A stretch of 64,000 nucleotides of DNA from Acuticoccus mangrovi (GTDB lineage Bacteria; Pseudomonadota; Alphaproteobacteria; Rhizobiales; Amorphaceae): NCBI RefSeq assembly GCF_016411865.1, contig NZ_JAEKJA010000001.1, forward strand, positions 558,001 through 622,000. Direction: 5' to 3'. The notes under the pieces are model-generated. The model saw nothing but the letters and a program-made list of their open reading frames with translations, made no database searches and had not been told where the DNA came from. The translations under genes were made by a program, and so were the position numbers. Below, one piece after another: positions 25,077 through 33,242 of this stretch. Every line of letters starts with the position of its first letter. Positions within the stretch are counted from its first letter, which is position 1.

Positions 25077-26042
25077 TCAGCTCTTCGTCGGCGTCGGCGG
25101 GCTGTGGCCCGGATCCTCGATCGGGGCGACCGGCGGCCGCCGGCGCAGCCGCAGGATCGCCACCGTGGAGCCGAAGATGATGAGCGAGCCGAGGAAGGTC
25201 CACACGTCCGGCAGCTCGGCGAACAGCAGGAAGCCGATGAACGCCGCGGCGGGAACGCGGACGAAGTCGATGGGCGTCACCACCGTCATGTCGCCGTGCT
25301 TGACGGCGAGGGAGGACATCAGCTGGCCCGCCGAGCCGGTGATCGCGATGGCGATGAGCCAGCCGAGCTGGATGAGGGTGGGCGTCTGCCAGGTGAGATA
25401 GGCCGGCAGCGCCAGCACGATGGTGCCGGTGAGGGCGAAATAGAGCAGGATGCGCTGCACCGGCTCGGTGGTGGTGAGGCGCTTGATGCAGACGAGGGCG
25501 AGGCTGGAGGAGGCCGCCGCCAGCACCGCGATGATCATCCCCGGGTGGATGCCGGATTGCGGCTGGGCGATGACGAGGACGCCGCCGAAGCCGGAGAAGG
25601 TGGCGATGCCGCCGATCCAGCCCACCACCTCGCCGAAGGCGAGGTAGGAGGTGAGCATCGACCACAGCGGCCGCGTGAAGGAGAGGGCGGTCGCGTCGGC
25701 GAGCGGCAGCACGGTGACGGCGTAGAAGCTGCCGGCCATCATGCCGAGGCCGAACACGGCGCGCATCAGATGGCCGAGGGGGCGGCGCGTCGCGAGCGCC
25801 CGCAGGCCGCCGCGCCAGATCAGCATCGGCCCGACCATCAGGCTGATCATCAGAACGCGCAGGAAGAGGATGACCGCGATGGGCAGCTCCTGGCCGAGGT
25901 GTTTGACCACCGCGGCCTGCAAGGTGAGCACGATGGCGCTCGCGAACATCCACAGCGCGCCCACCACGTTGGGGCCGAGCCGTTCGGCAAGGCCGCCTGT
26001 CGACGTCGCGGTCGCGCCCGCCGATTGGGGAATGGCAACCAA
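25077..26042 (-). CDS. EamA/DMT family membrane transporter
   Basis: Inner-membrane permease of the drug/metabolite transporter superfamily with two EamA repeats, about 321 aa and ten hydrophobic segments. Landmarks: NVVGALWMFASAIVLTLQA at the first helix, LADATALSFTRPLWSML near residue 95 and VTPIDFVRVPAAAFIGFLLF in the second half. I prefer the TTG at 26042 with GGGAG six bases upstream; the longer GTG start at 26111 would lie beyond the TTGTCCGGACAA palindrome that probably belongs to the promoter. Substrate unknown; it may export or import a metabolite of the neighbouring acid pathways. Confidence 0.85.
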   Translation of the reverse strand: MVAIPQSAGATATSTGGLAERLGPNVVGALWMFASAIVLTLQAAVVKHLGQELPIAVILFLRVLMISLMVGPMLIWRGGLRALATRRPLGHLMRAVFGLGMMAGSFYAVTVLPLADATALSFTRPLWSMLTSYLAFGEVVGWIGGIATFSGFGGVLVIAQPQSGIHPGMIIAVLAAASSSLALVCIKRLTTTEPVQRILLYFALTGTIVLALPAYLTWQTPTLIQLGWLIAIAITGSAGQLMSSLAVKHGDMTVVTPIDFVRVPAAAFIGFLLFAELPDVWTFLGSLIIFGSTVAILRLRRRPPVAPIEDPGHSPPTPTKS

Positions 26043-26074
26043 AGGGGACTCCCATGGGGCGACGTTCGCCCCTA

Positions 26075-26086
26075 TTGTCCGGACAA
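26075..26086. promoter_or_regulatory. TTGTCCGGACAA palindromic operator
   Basis: A perfect 12-bp palindrome between the divergent EamA and 2-hydroxyacid dehydrogenase genes. The GT-N4-AC form is that of GntR family operators (FadR subfamily style). Confidence 0.5.
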
Positions 26087-26125
26087 CATGATGAAAGAAG
26101 CAAATTCCCACTCACCTGTCCAGCC

Positions 26126-27127
26126 ATGGGCCTTGCCGCAATGACCCTTTCGCCTCCCCTCGATCTCGGCGCGCCAGAGCGCTCGCTGGACGTCCCGACG
26201 CTGGTCGTCGCCCCCCTCGTCGACGCCGCCTACGCCTACGTGGAGCGCGGCTGTCGGGCGATCGACCATCGTAGCGGACGCGACGGCCTCGCCGCGCTCG
26301 ACGCGGCGACGCGCGCCGAGGTGGAAGCGGTGATCACCAGCGGCATCGTCGGCTTTTCCGCCGCCGACATGGACCTTTTTCCACGGCTGAAGGTCGTCGC
26401 CTCGTTCAGCGTCGGTCACGAGAATATCGACCTCGAAGCGGCGGCGGAGCGGGGGATCCCCGTCACCAACGCCCCCGCGACCAACGGCGAGACGGTGGCC
26501 GACCACACAATCATGCTGATGCTGGCGGCGGCGCGGGCGCTGCCGGAAATGGACGCCGCGGTGCGCGCCGGGCGCTGGATGGACGCGCGCAAGCGCTACC
26601 GCCCCACCTTGTCCGGCGCCAACGTGGGGATTGCCGGGCTGGGGGCGATCGGCGGGGCGATCGCCTCGCGCGCCGCGGCCTTCGGCACGACGATCCGCTA
26701 CACCGGGCGGACCGCGCGAGCCGAATCGCCCTACGACTTCGTGCCGGACCTCCTCTCCCTCGCCGAGGTGAGCGACTTTCTTGTCATGGCCGTGCCGGGG
26801 GGACCGGCGACGCGCCACATGGTGAGCGCCGCCGTGCTCGACGCGCTGGGGCCGTCGGGCGTCCTCGTCAATATCGGGCGCGGATCGGTGGTGGACAGCG
26901 CGGCGCTGGCCGTCGCCCTCGGCGAAGGCCGGATCGCCGCTGCCGGCCTCGACGTGGTCGATGGCGAGCCCGAGGTCCCCGACGTGCTTCTCGGCGCGCC
27001 CAACCTCGTCATGACGCCGCACATGGCGGGACGCTCGCCGATGGGGCTGCGGCTCCAGTGCGAGCGCGCCCTCGGCAGCATCGCCGCGGCGACGGAGGGG
27101 ACGCCGCTCACCTACCGCGTCGGCTGA
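26126..27127 (+). CDS. D-2-hydroxyacid dehydrogenase family protein
   Basis: NAD(P)-dependent 2-hydroxyacid dehydrogenase, about 333 aa. The nucleotide-binding motif GIAGLGAIGGAIASR is near residue 172; the catalytic triad of the family is visible as the arginine in NIGRGSVVD, the glutamate in DGEPEVPD and the histidine in TPHMAG. It resembles glyoxylate/hydroxypyruvate reductases. Both ATG 26126 and ATG 26141 are possible and neither has a strong ribosome site. The GntR gene follows after 80 bp on the same strand, so the two may form one unit. Confidence 0.88.
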   Translation: MGLAAMTLSPPLDLGAPERSLDVPTLVVAPLVDAAYAYVERGCRAIDHRSGRDGLAALDAATRAEVEAVITSGIVGFSAADMDLFPRLKVVASFSVGHENIDLEAAAERGIPVTNAPATNGETVADHTIMLMLAAARALPEMDAAVRAGRWMDARKRYRPTLSGANVGIAGLGAIGGAIASRAAAFGTTIRYTGRTARAESPYDFVPDLLSLAEVSDFLVMAVPGGPATRHMVSAAVLDALGPSGVLVNIGRGSVVDSAALAVALGEGRIAAAGLDVVDGEPEVPDVLLGAPNLVMTPHMAGRSPMGLRLQCERALGSIAAATEGTPLTYRVG

Positions 27128-27207
27128 GGTTTGACAGCGCGGCCCGCGCACAGCAGCCTCGGCCCGGCCGCACCCGCGGACGGCCGGTGGAGATGGAGGG
27201 GCGGCGC

Positions 27208-27975
27208 GTGACGGATGTGTTCGGCGTGACGGGGCAGCAGCCGCGCTATTTGCGTATCGCGCAGGCGTTGGCGGCCGACATCGCGGACGGCCGCTATCCC
27301 GTCGGCGGCATGCTGCCCACCGAGGCCGAACTCTGCACCCAGTTCGGCGTCAGCCGCTCCACGGTGCGCGAGGCGCTGCGGCGCCTGCAGGAGCTCGGCC
27401 TCGTCTCGCGCACCCAAGGGATCGGCACCCGCGTGGAGGAGCGGCACGCGAAGTCCACCTACATCATGTCGGCGCAGTCGGCGGAACGGGTGATGCAGTA
27501 TGCCGCCGAGACCGAGCTGACCCTCATCGAGATGGAAGAGGTGGTGGCCGACGAGGCGCTCGTGGGCATCATCGGCGGCGAGACCGGGCGACGATGGGTG
27601 CATTTCGGCGGCACGCGGGCCGTGCCCGGCGACCCCGACGGGCCGTTCTGCTTCACGAGTGCCTACGTCGCCGGCCGCTTCGCCGCCGTGCAGCGGATGG
27701 TGAGCCGCGACGCGCCCTTGCGCGAGCCGATCCACCAGATCCTGCGCGAGGCCTTTGGAGTACAGATCTCGGAGATCCGCCAGTCGATGCAGGCGATCGC
27801 CGCCGACGAGGCCGATGCCACACGCCTCAACATTCCCCTCGGCGCGCCGGCGCTCAAGATCGTGCGCCAGTATCTGATGGCGGACGGCGACGTCATGGAG
27901 GCGTCCGTCAACACCTATCCGGCGGGCCGGTTCGAGTATTCGATGCGGCTGAAGCTGTCGCCGGGCACGGGCTGA
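27208..27975 (+). CDS. GntR family regulator with UTRA domain (HutC subfamily)
   Basis: Transcription regulator, 255 aa. The N-terminal winged helix reads RYLRIAQALAADIADGRYP, LPTEAELCTQFGVSRSTVRE and GTRVEE, typical of GntR; the C-terminal part (residues 95-250) fits the UTRA ligand domain, ending with SVNTYPAGRFEYSMRL. I chose GTG 27208 because GGAGGGG lies five bases upstream; ATG 27193 is in frame. HutC-type regulators bind TGTATACA-like sites, which occur in the nearby tricarboxylate module, so it may control that module (inference). Its end overlaps the LysR gene by 61 bp. Confidence 0.9.
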   Translation: MTDVFGVTGQQPRYLRIAQALAADIADGRYPVGGMLPTEAELCTQFGVSRSTVREALRRLQELGLVSRTQGIGTRVEERHAKSTYIMSAQSAERVMQYAAETELTLIEMEEVVADEALVGIIGGETGRRWVHFGGTRAVPGDPDGPFCFTSAYVAGRFAAVQRMVSRDAPLREPIHQILREAFGVQISEIRQSMQAIAADEADATRLNIPLGAPALKIVRQYLMADGDVMEASVNTYPAGRFEYSMRLKLSPGTG

Positions 27976-28865
27976 GGCGCGAGGTCCATCAGGAGAGCGG
28001 CGAAACGGGCGGCGACGGGGGGCAGCTCGCGCCGCCGGGTGAGCATCGCGAAGCGGCGGACGAGGCGCGCCTCGGCGACGTCGAGCGCCACCAGGGGGCC
28101 GAGCGAATCACGCCCGACGAAGGTGAGGAGGCCGGTGTCGGCGACGAGGGCGGGGAGCGGCGCGAGCGAGCTCGCTTCTACCTTCGCCCGCGGCACCGGC
28201 AGGCCGTGCGAGGCGAAGAGATCGTCGAGCCAGGCCCGCGTCGCGACCGAGCGGGAGGGGAGCACCCACTCCTCGGCGGAGAGGTCGGCGAGCTGCGGCG
28301 ACGCGCGCCCGTCGGGCGCGGGTCCCGCGAGGCGATGATCGGGTCCCGCGGCGACCACCATCTCGTCGACGAACACCACGTGGGCGTTGAACTCCGGATC
28401 CTCCGACGGCGCGCCCGGCGAGAGGGGGGCGATGACGAGATCGCATTCGCCGGCCCGCAGCAGGGCGCGCAGCACGTCGCTCATGCCGATCTGAAGCGCG
28501 ATCGCGACGTCGGGCGCGGCCGCCTTCAGCCGCGCGCACGCCTCCGGCAACAGATGCTCGGCGACGGTGGTGCCGGCGCCGAGCCGCAGCACGCCTGCCT
28601 CGCCGCGGGCGAGGGCGCCGACGTCGCGCTCGGCGGCTTCGGTGTCGCGGCGCAGCCGGCGGGCCCGTTCCAAGAGCGCCTCGCCCACCTCCGTCAGCCG
28701 CTTGCCGCGCCCCTCGCGATGGAAGAGACGCGCGCCGAGCGAATCCTCGAGCCGCCGCACCGCCTTGGTGAGCGCGGGCTTGGTGCGGCCGACCCGCTCC
28801 GCCGCCTCTTCATAGGAGGCGCACTGGGCGACGGCTTCGAAATAGGCGAGGTCGCGAAGGTCCAT
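27915..28865 (-). CDS. LysR family transcriptional regulator
   Basis: LysR-type regulator, 316 aa. The N-terminal winged helix-turn-helix reads LRDLAYFEAVAQCASYEEAA, KPALTKAVRRLEDSLGARLF and HREGRGKRLTEVGEALLE. The C-terminal inducer domain starts near residue 90 (VLRLGAGTTVAEHLLPEACA). It is divergent from the class II aldolase gene with a 111-bp AT-richer gap, the classical LysR target layout. Its 3-prime end overlaps the convergent GntR gene by 61 bp. Confidence 0.93.
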   Translation of the reverse strand: MDLRDLAYFEAVAQCASYEEAAERVGRTKPALTKAVRRLEDSLGARLFHREGRGKRLTEVGEALLERARRLRRDTEAAERDVGALARGEAGVLRLGAGTTVAEHLLPEACARLKAAAPDVAIALQIGMSDVLRALLRAGECDLVIAPLSPGAPSEDPEFNAHVVFVDEMVVAAGPDHRLAGPAPDGRASPQLADLSAEEWVLPSRSVATRAWLDDLFASHGLPVPRAKVEASSLAPLPALVADTGLLTFVGRDSLGPLVALDVAEARLVRRFAMLTRRRELPPVAARFAALLMDLAPQPVPGDSFSRIEYSNRPAG

Positions 28866-28976
28866 TGGTTCCTGTCGGGAAACGATCGAGGCTGATTAGT
28901 GAATAGATGTTTGCCGTTTAGCCGTCTAGGTTCGCGCCGATCGGGCGAATGGTACGCCCCAACAGGAGGATGCCCC

Positions 28977-29807
28977 GTGACCAAGCATGAGCGTGGCCTG
29001 ACCCCTGAGGATCCGATGGCGGTCCTCAAGACCAAGAATTACACCACCGACATCCCCTCGATGCGCGACAAGGTGAGCGAGGCGGAGTGGGACGCGCGGG
29101 TGAACCTTGCCGCGGCCTACCGTCTCGTCGCCATGTGGGGCATGGACGAGATGATCGCGAACCACATCTCGGTGGCCGTGCCGGGCGAGGAGGGCACCTT
29201 CCTCATCAACCCCTACGGCTATTTCTACGAGGAGATCACGGCGTCGAGCCTGATCAAGATCGACCTCGACGGCAACGTGATCCTGAAGCCCGACTTCGAC
29301 TATGAGCCGAACCGGGCCGGCTTCGTGATCCACAGCGCCATCCACCGGGCGCGCCCCGACGCGTTCTGCGTGATCCACACCCACACCCCGGCCGGCATGG
29401 CGGTGTCGACGATGGATTGCGGCCTGCTGCCGCTCACCCAGACGGCGATGCGCTTCGCCAAGATCGGCTATCACGACTACCAGTCGGTGGCCGTCGATCT
29501 CGCCGAGCAGGAATCGATCGTGGCCGACCTCGGCGACGCCGATCTCCTCATTCTGCGCAACCACGGCCTCCTGGTGGTCGGGCCGAGCGTCGCCCAGGCG
29601 TTCAGCAACATCTACCGGGCCGAGCTCGCCTGCCGTACGCAGGTGATGGCGATGTCGGCGAACACGGCGATCAGCACGCCGCCGCAGGAGATCATCGACA
29701 AGACCAACCACCTCTACCGTCCGGAGGTCCGTCGTCCCTTCGGCGTGCTCGAGTGGCCGGCGCTTCTGCGCAAGCTCGATCGGCACGATCCGTCCTACCG
29801 CGACTGA
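28977..29807 (+). CDS. Class II aldolase/adducin family protein
   Basis: Zinc-dependent class II aldolase/adducin fold protein, 276 aa. Metal-ligand histidines are in VIHTHTPAG near residue 138 and in LRNHGLLVVG near 195; ANHISVAVPGEEGTFLINPYG near 62 is the substrate-phosphate or carboxylate loop. Start GTG 28977 follows AGGAGG by seven bases; a later ATG at 29016 is possible. It is divergent from the LysR gene, its likely regulator. Related proteins act on hydroxy or keto acids and some are aldolases; the substrate here is unknown. Confidence 0.9.
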   Translation: MTKHERGLTPEDPMAVLKTKNYTTDIPSMRDKVSEAEWDARVNLAAAYRLVAMWGMDEMIANHISVAVPGEEGTFLINPYGYFYEEITASSLIKIDLDGNVILKPDFDYEPNRAGFVIHSAIHRARPDAFCVIHTHTPAGMAVSTMDCGLLPLTQTAMRFAKIGYHDYQSVAVDLAEQESIVADLGDADLLILRNHGLLVVGPSVAQAFSNIYRAELACRTQVMAMSANTAISTPPQEIIDKTNHLYRPEVRRPFGVLEWPALLRKLDRHDPSYRD

Positions 29808-29913
29808 GCGGGTCGGCGGCGCGACGGTCGGCTTGTCGCGCCGCACAATGGCAAGACGCGGGTGCAGAATATGGTAGGACGAGTGGAGTAGCCCGTCCGA
29901 CCGGAAGATCTCC

Positions 29914-31092
29914 ATGGCCCATCGACAGACTGCACACCATGCTAAGCCGCCTGAATTTGAACGCGTCGCGCTGCTGCTTCAGGGCGGTGGCGCGCTCGGG
30001 TCCTACCAGGCGGGCGTCTACCAGGCGCTCGCCGACGCCGATCTCCACCCGAACTGCGTCGCCGGCATCTCGATCGGCGGCATCAACGCGGCGCTGATTG
30101 CGGGCAACGCGCCATCGGAGCGGGTGGCGGCGCTGCGCGCCTTCTGGGAGCAGGTCACCTCGCCCTCCTTCAGCATTCAGTCGCTGACGGCCCCGTTCTT
30201 CGACAGCTTGCCCTTCAAGGGCGACGACTTCCACCGCTGGCTCAATCAGTCCCGGGCCTTCACCACCGCGCTCGGCGGTGCACCGGGCTTCTTCAAGCCG
30301 CGCCCGATTCCACCCTATCTCGCCCCTCCGGGAAGCGCCGAGGCGGAGAGCTTCTACGACGTCTCGCCGCTCAAGGAGACGCTGGAGCGGCTCGTCGACT
30401 TTGAGCGCATCAACAGCCGCGAAACCCGCTTCTGCGTCGGCGCGGTGAACGTGCGGACCGGCAACTTCGCCTATTTCGACAGCGAGACCCACACCATCCG
30501 CCCCGAGCACGTGATGGCGAGCGGTGCGCTGCCGCCGGGCTTCCCGGCCGCCAAGGTCGACGGCGAATATTATTGGGACGGCGGCCTCGTCTCCAACACG
30601 CCGCTTCAGTGGGTGCTCAACACGCGGCCACGCCTCGACACACTGGCCTTTCAGGTCGACCTGTGGAGCGCGCGCGGCGAGTTCCCCCGCGATCTCGTCG
30701 AGCAGGAGCTTCGCCAGAAGGATATCCGCTTCTCGAGCCGCACCCGCGCCGCGACCGATCAGTTCACGCGGATGCAGCGGATGCGGCGGGCGCTCGGCAA
30801 GCTCGTCAAGGCGCTGCCCGAGGAGGCGCTCGCCGAGCTCGACGACGACGTGAAGGAGCTCATTTCCGAGGCCGACGAGAAGGTCTACAACATCGTCCAC
30901 CTGATCTATCGCGCGAAGAGATACGAAGGATCGTCGAAGGACTACGAGTTCTCGCGCGCGACGATGGAGGAGCACTGGACGGCCGGCTACAACGACGTGG
31001 TGCGCACGCTGCGCTTTCCGAAGGTGCTCGAGCGAACGGCCGCCGCGGAAGGCGTCGCCACATTCGACATGACGGAGCGGGAGGGGGAGTAG
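29914..31092 (+). CDS. Patatin-like phospholipase
   Basis: Patatin-type lipid acyl hydrolase, 392 aa. The catalytic parts are intact: the glycine-rich oxyanion stretch [19 protein letters not shown] near residue 22, the nucleophile GISIGG near 50 and the catalytic aspartate in [13 protein letters not shown] near 227. The C-terminal 130 residues form the extra domain found with this subfamily (DUF3734-like), with a helical [20 protein letters not shown] segment. An acetoacetate decarboxylase family gene follows after 47 bp, a pairing that suggests a polyhydroxybutyrate or acyl-chain related function (inference). Confidence 0.9.
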   Translation: MAHRQTAHHAKPPEFERVALLLQGGGALGSYQAGVYQALADADLHPNCVAGISIGGINAALIAGNAPSERVAALRAFWEQVTSPSFSIQSLTAPFFDSLPFKGDDFHRWLNQSRAFTTALGGAPGFFKPRPIPPYLAPPGSAEAESFYDVSPLKETLERLVDFERINSRETRFCVGAVNVRTGNFAYFDSETHTIRPEHVMASGALPPGFPAAKVDGEYYWDGGLVSNTPLQWVLNTRPRLDTLAFQVDLWSARGEFPRDLVEQELRQKDIRFSSRTRAATDQFTRMQRMRRALGKLVKALPEEALAELDDDVKELISEADEKVYNIVHLIYRAKRYEGSSKDYEFSRATMEEHWTAGYNDVVRTLRFPKVLERTAAAEGVATFDMTEREGE

Positions 31093-31139
31093 CCCCGTCC
31101 GATCCGACCTTCGCCAGCCCCCAACCGACGAGAGCTCCC

Positions 31140-31898
31140 ATGAAGATTGCCGACGTGCGCGCCAACGCATTCGCCATGCCGCTGACGAACCCCGCCTATC
31201 CGCGCCCACCCTATAAGTTCTACAATCGCGAGTTCGTGGTGATCACCTACCGCACCGATCCGGAGCGGCTGCAGGCGGTTGTGCCGGAGCCGCTCGAGGT
31301 GGTGGGGGACACGGTCGCCTACGAGTTCATCCGGATGCCCGACTCCACCGGCTTCGGTGACTATACCGAGACGGGGCAGGTCATCCCGGTGCGCTTCACC
31401 ACCCCCTCCGGCGAGGTGCAGGAGGGCGGCTTCGTCCACGCCATGTATCTCGACGACAACTCGCCGATCGCGGGCGGGCGCGAGATCTGGGGATTTCCGA
31501 AGAAGCTCGCGACGCCCAAGATCAGCCACCAGGCGGAGACGCTGGTGGGGACGCTGCACTACGGCTCGATCCCCTGCGTGGTCGCCACCATGGGCTACAA
31601 GCACCGCGAGCTCGACCTCGAGCCGGTGCGCGCGGGCATGGCGAAGCCGGCCTTCATGATCAAGATCATCCCGCACGTCGACGGGACGGCCCGGGTCTGC
31701 GAGCTCGTGCGCTACTACATGGAGGACGTCACGCTGAAGGGGGCCTGGACGGGTCCGGCGGCGCTGCAGTTCTTCGAGCACGCGATGTGCGACGTCGCCA
31801 AGCTCCCGGTGCGCGAGATAGTCTCGGCGAGCCACTACATCGCCGACCTCACCCTCGGCCTCGGCGAGGTGGTCTACGACTATCTGAAGGACGACTGA
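31140..31898 (+). CDS. Acetoacetate decarboxylase family protein
   Basis: Acetoacetate decarboxylase fold protein, 252 aa. The Schiff-base lysine region is conserved as [13 protein letters not shown] near residue 118, and the N-terminal strand [20 protein letters not shown] matches the family. It would convert acetoacetate to acetone and CO2 if it is a true decarboxylase; several family members have other activities. It follows the patatin gene by 47 bp and is probably co-transcribed with it. A GC-rich 8-bp hairpin without T-run lies at 31906-31926. Confidence 0.88.
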   Translation: MKIADVRANAFAMPLTNPAYPRPPYKFYNREFVVITYRTDPERLQAVVPEPLEVVGDTVAYEFIRMPDSTGFGDYTETGQVIPVRFTTPSGEVQEGGFVHAMYLDDNSPIAGGREIWGFPKKLATPKISHQAETLVGTLHYGSIPCVVATMGYKHRELDLEPVRAGMAKPAFMIKIIPHVDGTARVCELVRYYMEDVTLKGAWTGPAALQFFEHAMCDVAKLPVREIVSASHYIADLTLGLGEVVYDYLKDD

Positions 31899-32151
31899 GG
31901 CGCCGGCGGCCGGCGTCCCCGGCCGCTACCCTCGTCCATCGGCATCCACCGGGGATTGATCGGCACGGGCTTTACAGTTCGAGATTTTATCGCGATGATG
32001 AATGCAATTTAAGGGTGCGTTTTCGTCACGAAGTCGGCTGGGCGCAACCTTCCGTTCCTATGGTGGGTGTGGGCGTTGCGTCGGCGGCTGCGTCGGCGCG
32101 ACCCGCAGGACTGCGCCGGCGTGTGTGCGTCGGCGCCGACGGGGTGAGGCT

Positions 32152-32589
32152 ATGACCGCGCTGCCGCTATTCGACATCACTCGGACACCGGGCGATTCCG
32201 CAATGAGTCCCAGAGGCGAGACCATCCTCTCGGCGAGGCGCGTCCGCGTCGTGGACGACAATCCGCAGGTCGCCCGGCTCGTTGCCATGGTGCTGACGGA
32301 CGCGGGGTGCTCGGTCACTGTGTGCGACGGCGGTCCCGCGGCGCTCGCTCTCCTCGGCGAGGAGGCGGCGGTGTGGGACATCGCGGTGATCGACTACGAG
32401 ATGCCGGGCGTCGGGGGCGACGGCGTCGCGGCGGCGATCCGCGCCGGGCGGCCGCGCACCGGGCTGGTGCTCCTCACCGGCGCGCCCGACCGCGCTGCCC
32501 CCGTGCACCACCTTTTCGACCTGGTCCTTGCCAAGCCGGTCCGCCCGGAGCGCTTGGTGGAAGCCCTCGCGACCCTCCTCGAGGACTGA
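32152..32589 (+). CDS. Single-domain response regulator (receiver only)
   Basis: Stand-alone receiver protein, 145 aa. The first acidic cluster is RVVDDNPQVARL near residue 37, the phosphorylated aspartate is in IAVIDYEMPGVGGDG near 80, LLTGAP provides the threonine and LAKPVRPERL the lysine. No output domain follows. ATG 32152 has GGGGTGAGG upstream; a later ATG at 32203 is possible. The LuxR-type regulator starts 4 bp after its stop, so the two are co-expressed. No kinase gene is adjacent. Confidence 0.87.
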   Translation: MTALPLFDITRTPGDSAMSPRGETILSARRVRVVDDNPQVARLVAMVLTDAGCSVTVCDGGPAALALLGEEAAVWDIAVIDYEMPGVGGDGVAAAIRAGRPRTGLVLLTGAPDRAAPVHHLFDLVLAKPVRPERLVEALATLLED

Positions 32590-32593
32590 GACG

Positions 32594-33214
32594 ATGGCCA
32601 TCTCCGTCCTCATCGCCGACGATCACGACCTCGTGCGCGACATGCTCGTCGCCTTCTTGGAGCGCGAGGGCGACTTCGACATCGTCAGCGTTCCGGACTA
32701 TCCGGCGGCGACCGAAGCGGTCGGTCGCCACGGCCCGTTCGACCTGATCCTCCTCGACTACCAGATGCCCGGGATGAGCGGCCTCGCGGGCCTTTCGGAG
32801 GCGATCGCCCTCAACGCGCCGCAGCCCGTGGCGCTGATGTCGGGGATCGCCGACCGCCGTGTGGCGCAGGAGGCGCTGGACGCGGGCGCCGCCGGCTTCG
32901 TGCCGAAGACGATGCCGGGGAAGTCGCTCGTCCACGCCGTGCGCATCATGCTGGCGGGGGAGCAGTACGCGCCGATCACCTTCATGAACACCGCGGCGGA
33001 CGACCCGGCGAACGCCATCGCCGAGCGCCTCTCTCAGCGCGAGCGCGATGTGCTCGACCGCCTCTGCCGCGGCTTCGCCAACAAGGAGATCGCCCGCGAG
33101 CTCGGCCTCGCCGAGGTCACGGTGAAGCTTCACGTGCGCACTCTCTGCCGCAAGCTCGACGCTAAGAACCGCACGCACGCGGCGATGATCGCCAAGCAGC
33201 AAAATCTCTTTTGA
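32594..33214 (+). CDS. NarL/LuxR family response regulator
   Basis: DNA-binding response regulator, 206 aa. Receiver in residues 1-120 (VLIADDHDLVRDML, LILLDYQMPGMSGL, VPKTMPGKSL) and a LuxR-type helix-turn-helix in residues 145-206 (LSQRERDVLDRLCRGFANKE, LGLAEVTVKLHVRTLCRKL). ATG 32594 follows GAGGAC. It is coupled to the preceding receiver protein; the partner kinase must be elsewhere. It converges with the GMC oxidoreductase gene. Confidence 0.93.
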   Translation: MAISVLIADDHDLVRDMLVAFLEREGDFDIVSVPDYPAATEAVGRHGPFDLILLDYQMPGMSGLAGLSEAIALNAPQPVALMSGIADRRVAQEALDAGAAGFVPKTMPGKSLVHAVRIMLAGEQYAPITFMNTAADDPANAIAERLSQRERDVLDRLCRGFANKEIARELGLAEVTVKLHVRTLCRKLDAKNRTHAAMIAKQQNLF

Positions 33215-33242
33215 CGGCGATCCTGACAGCGACCCGTGGCGC

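Noticed and set aside
26042-26111. GTG 26111 as start of the EamA transporter
   Set aside because: It would add an odd N-terminus and place the TTGTCCGGACAA palindrome inside the coding region; TTG 26042 has a good ribosome site.
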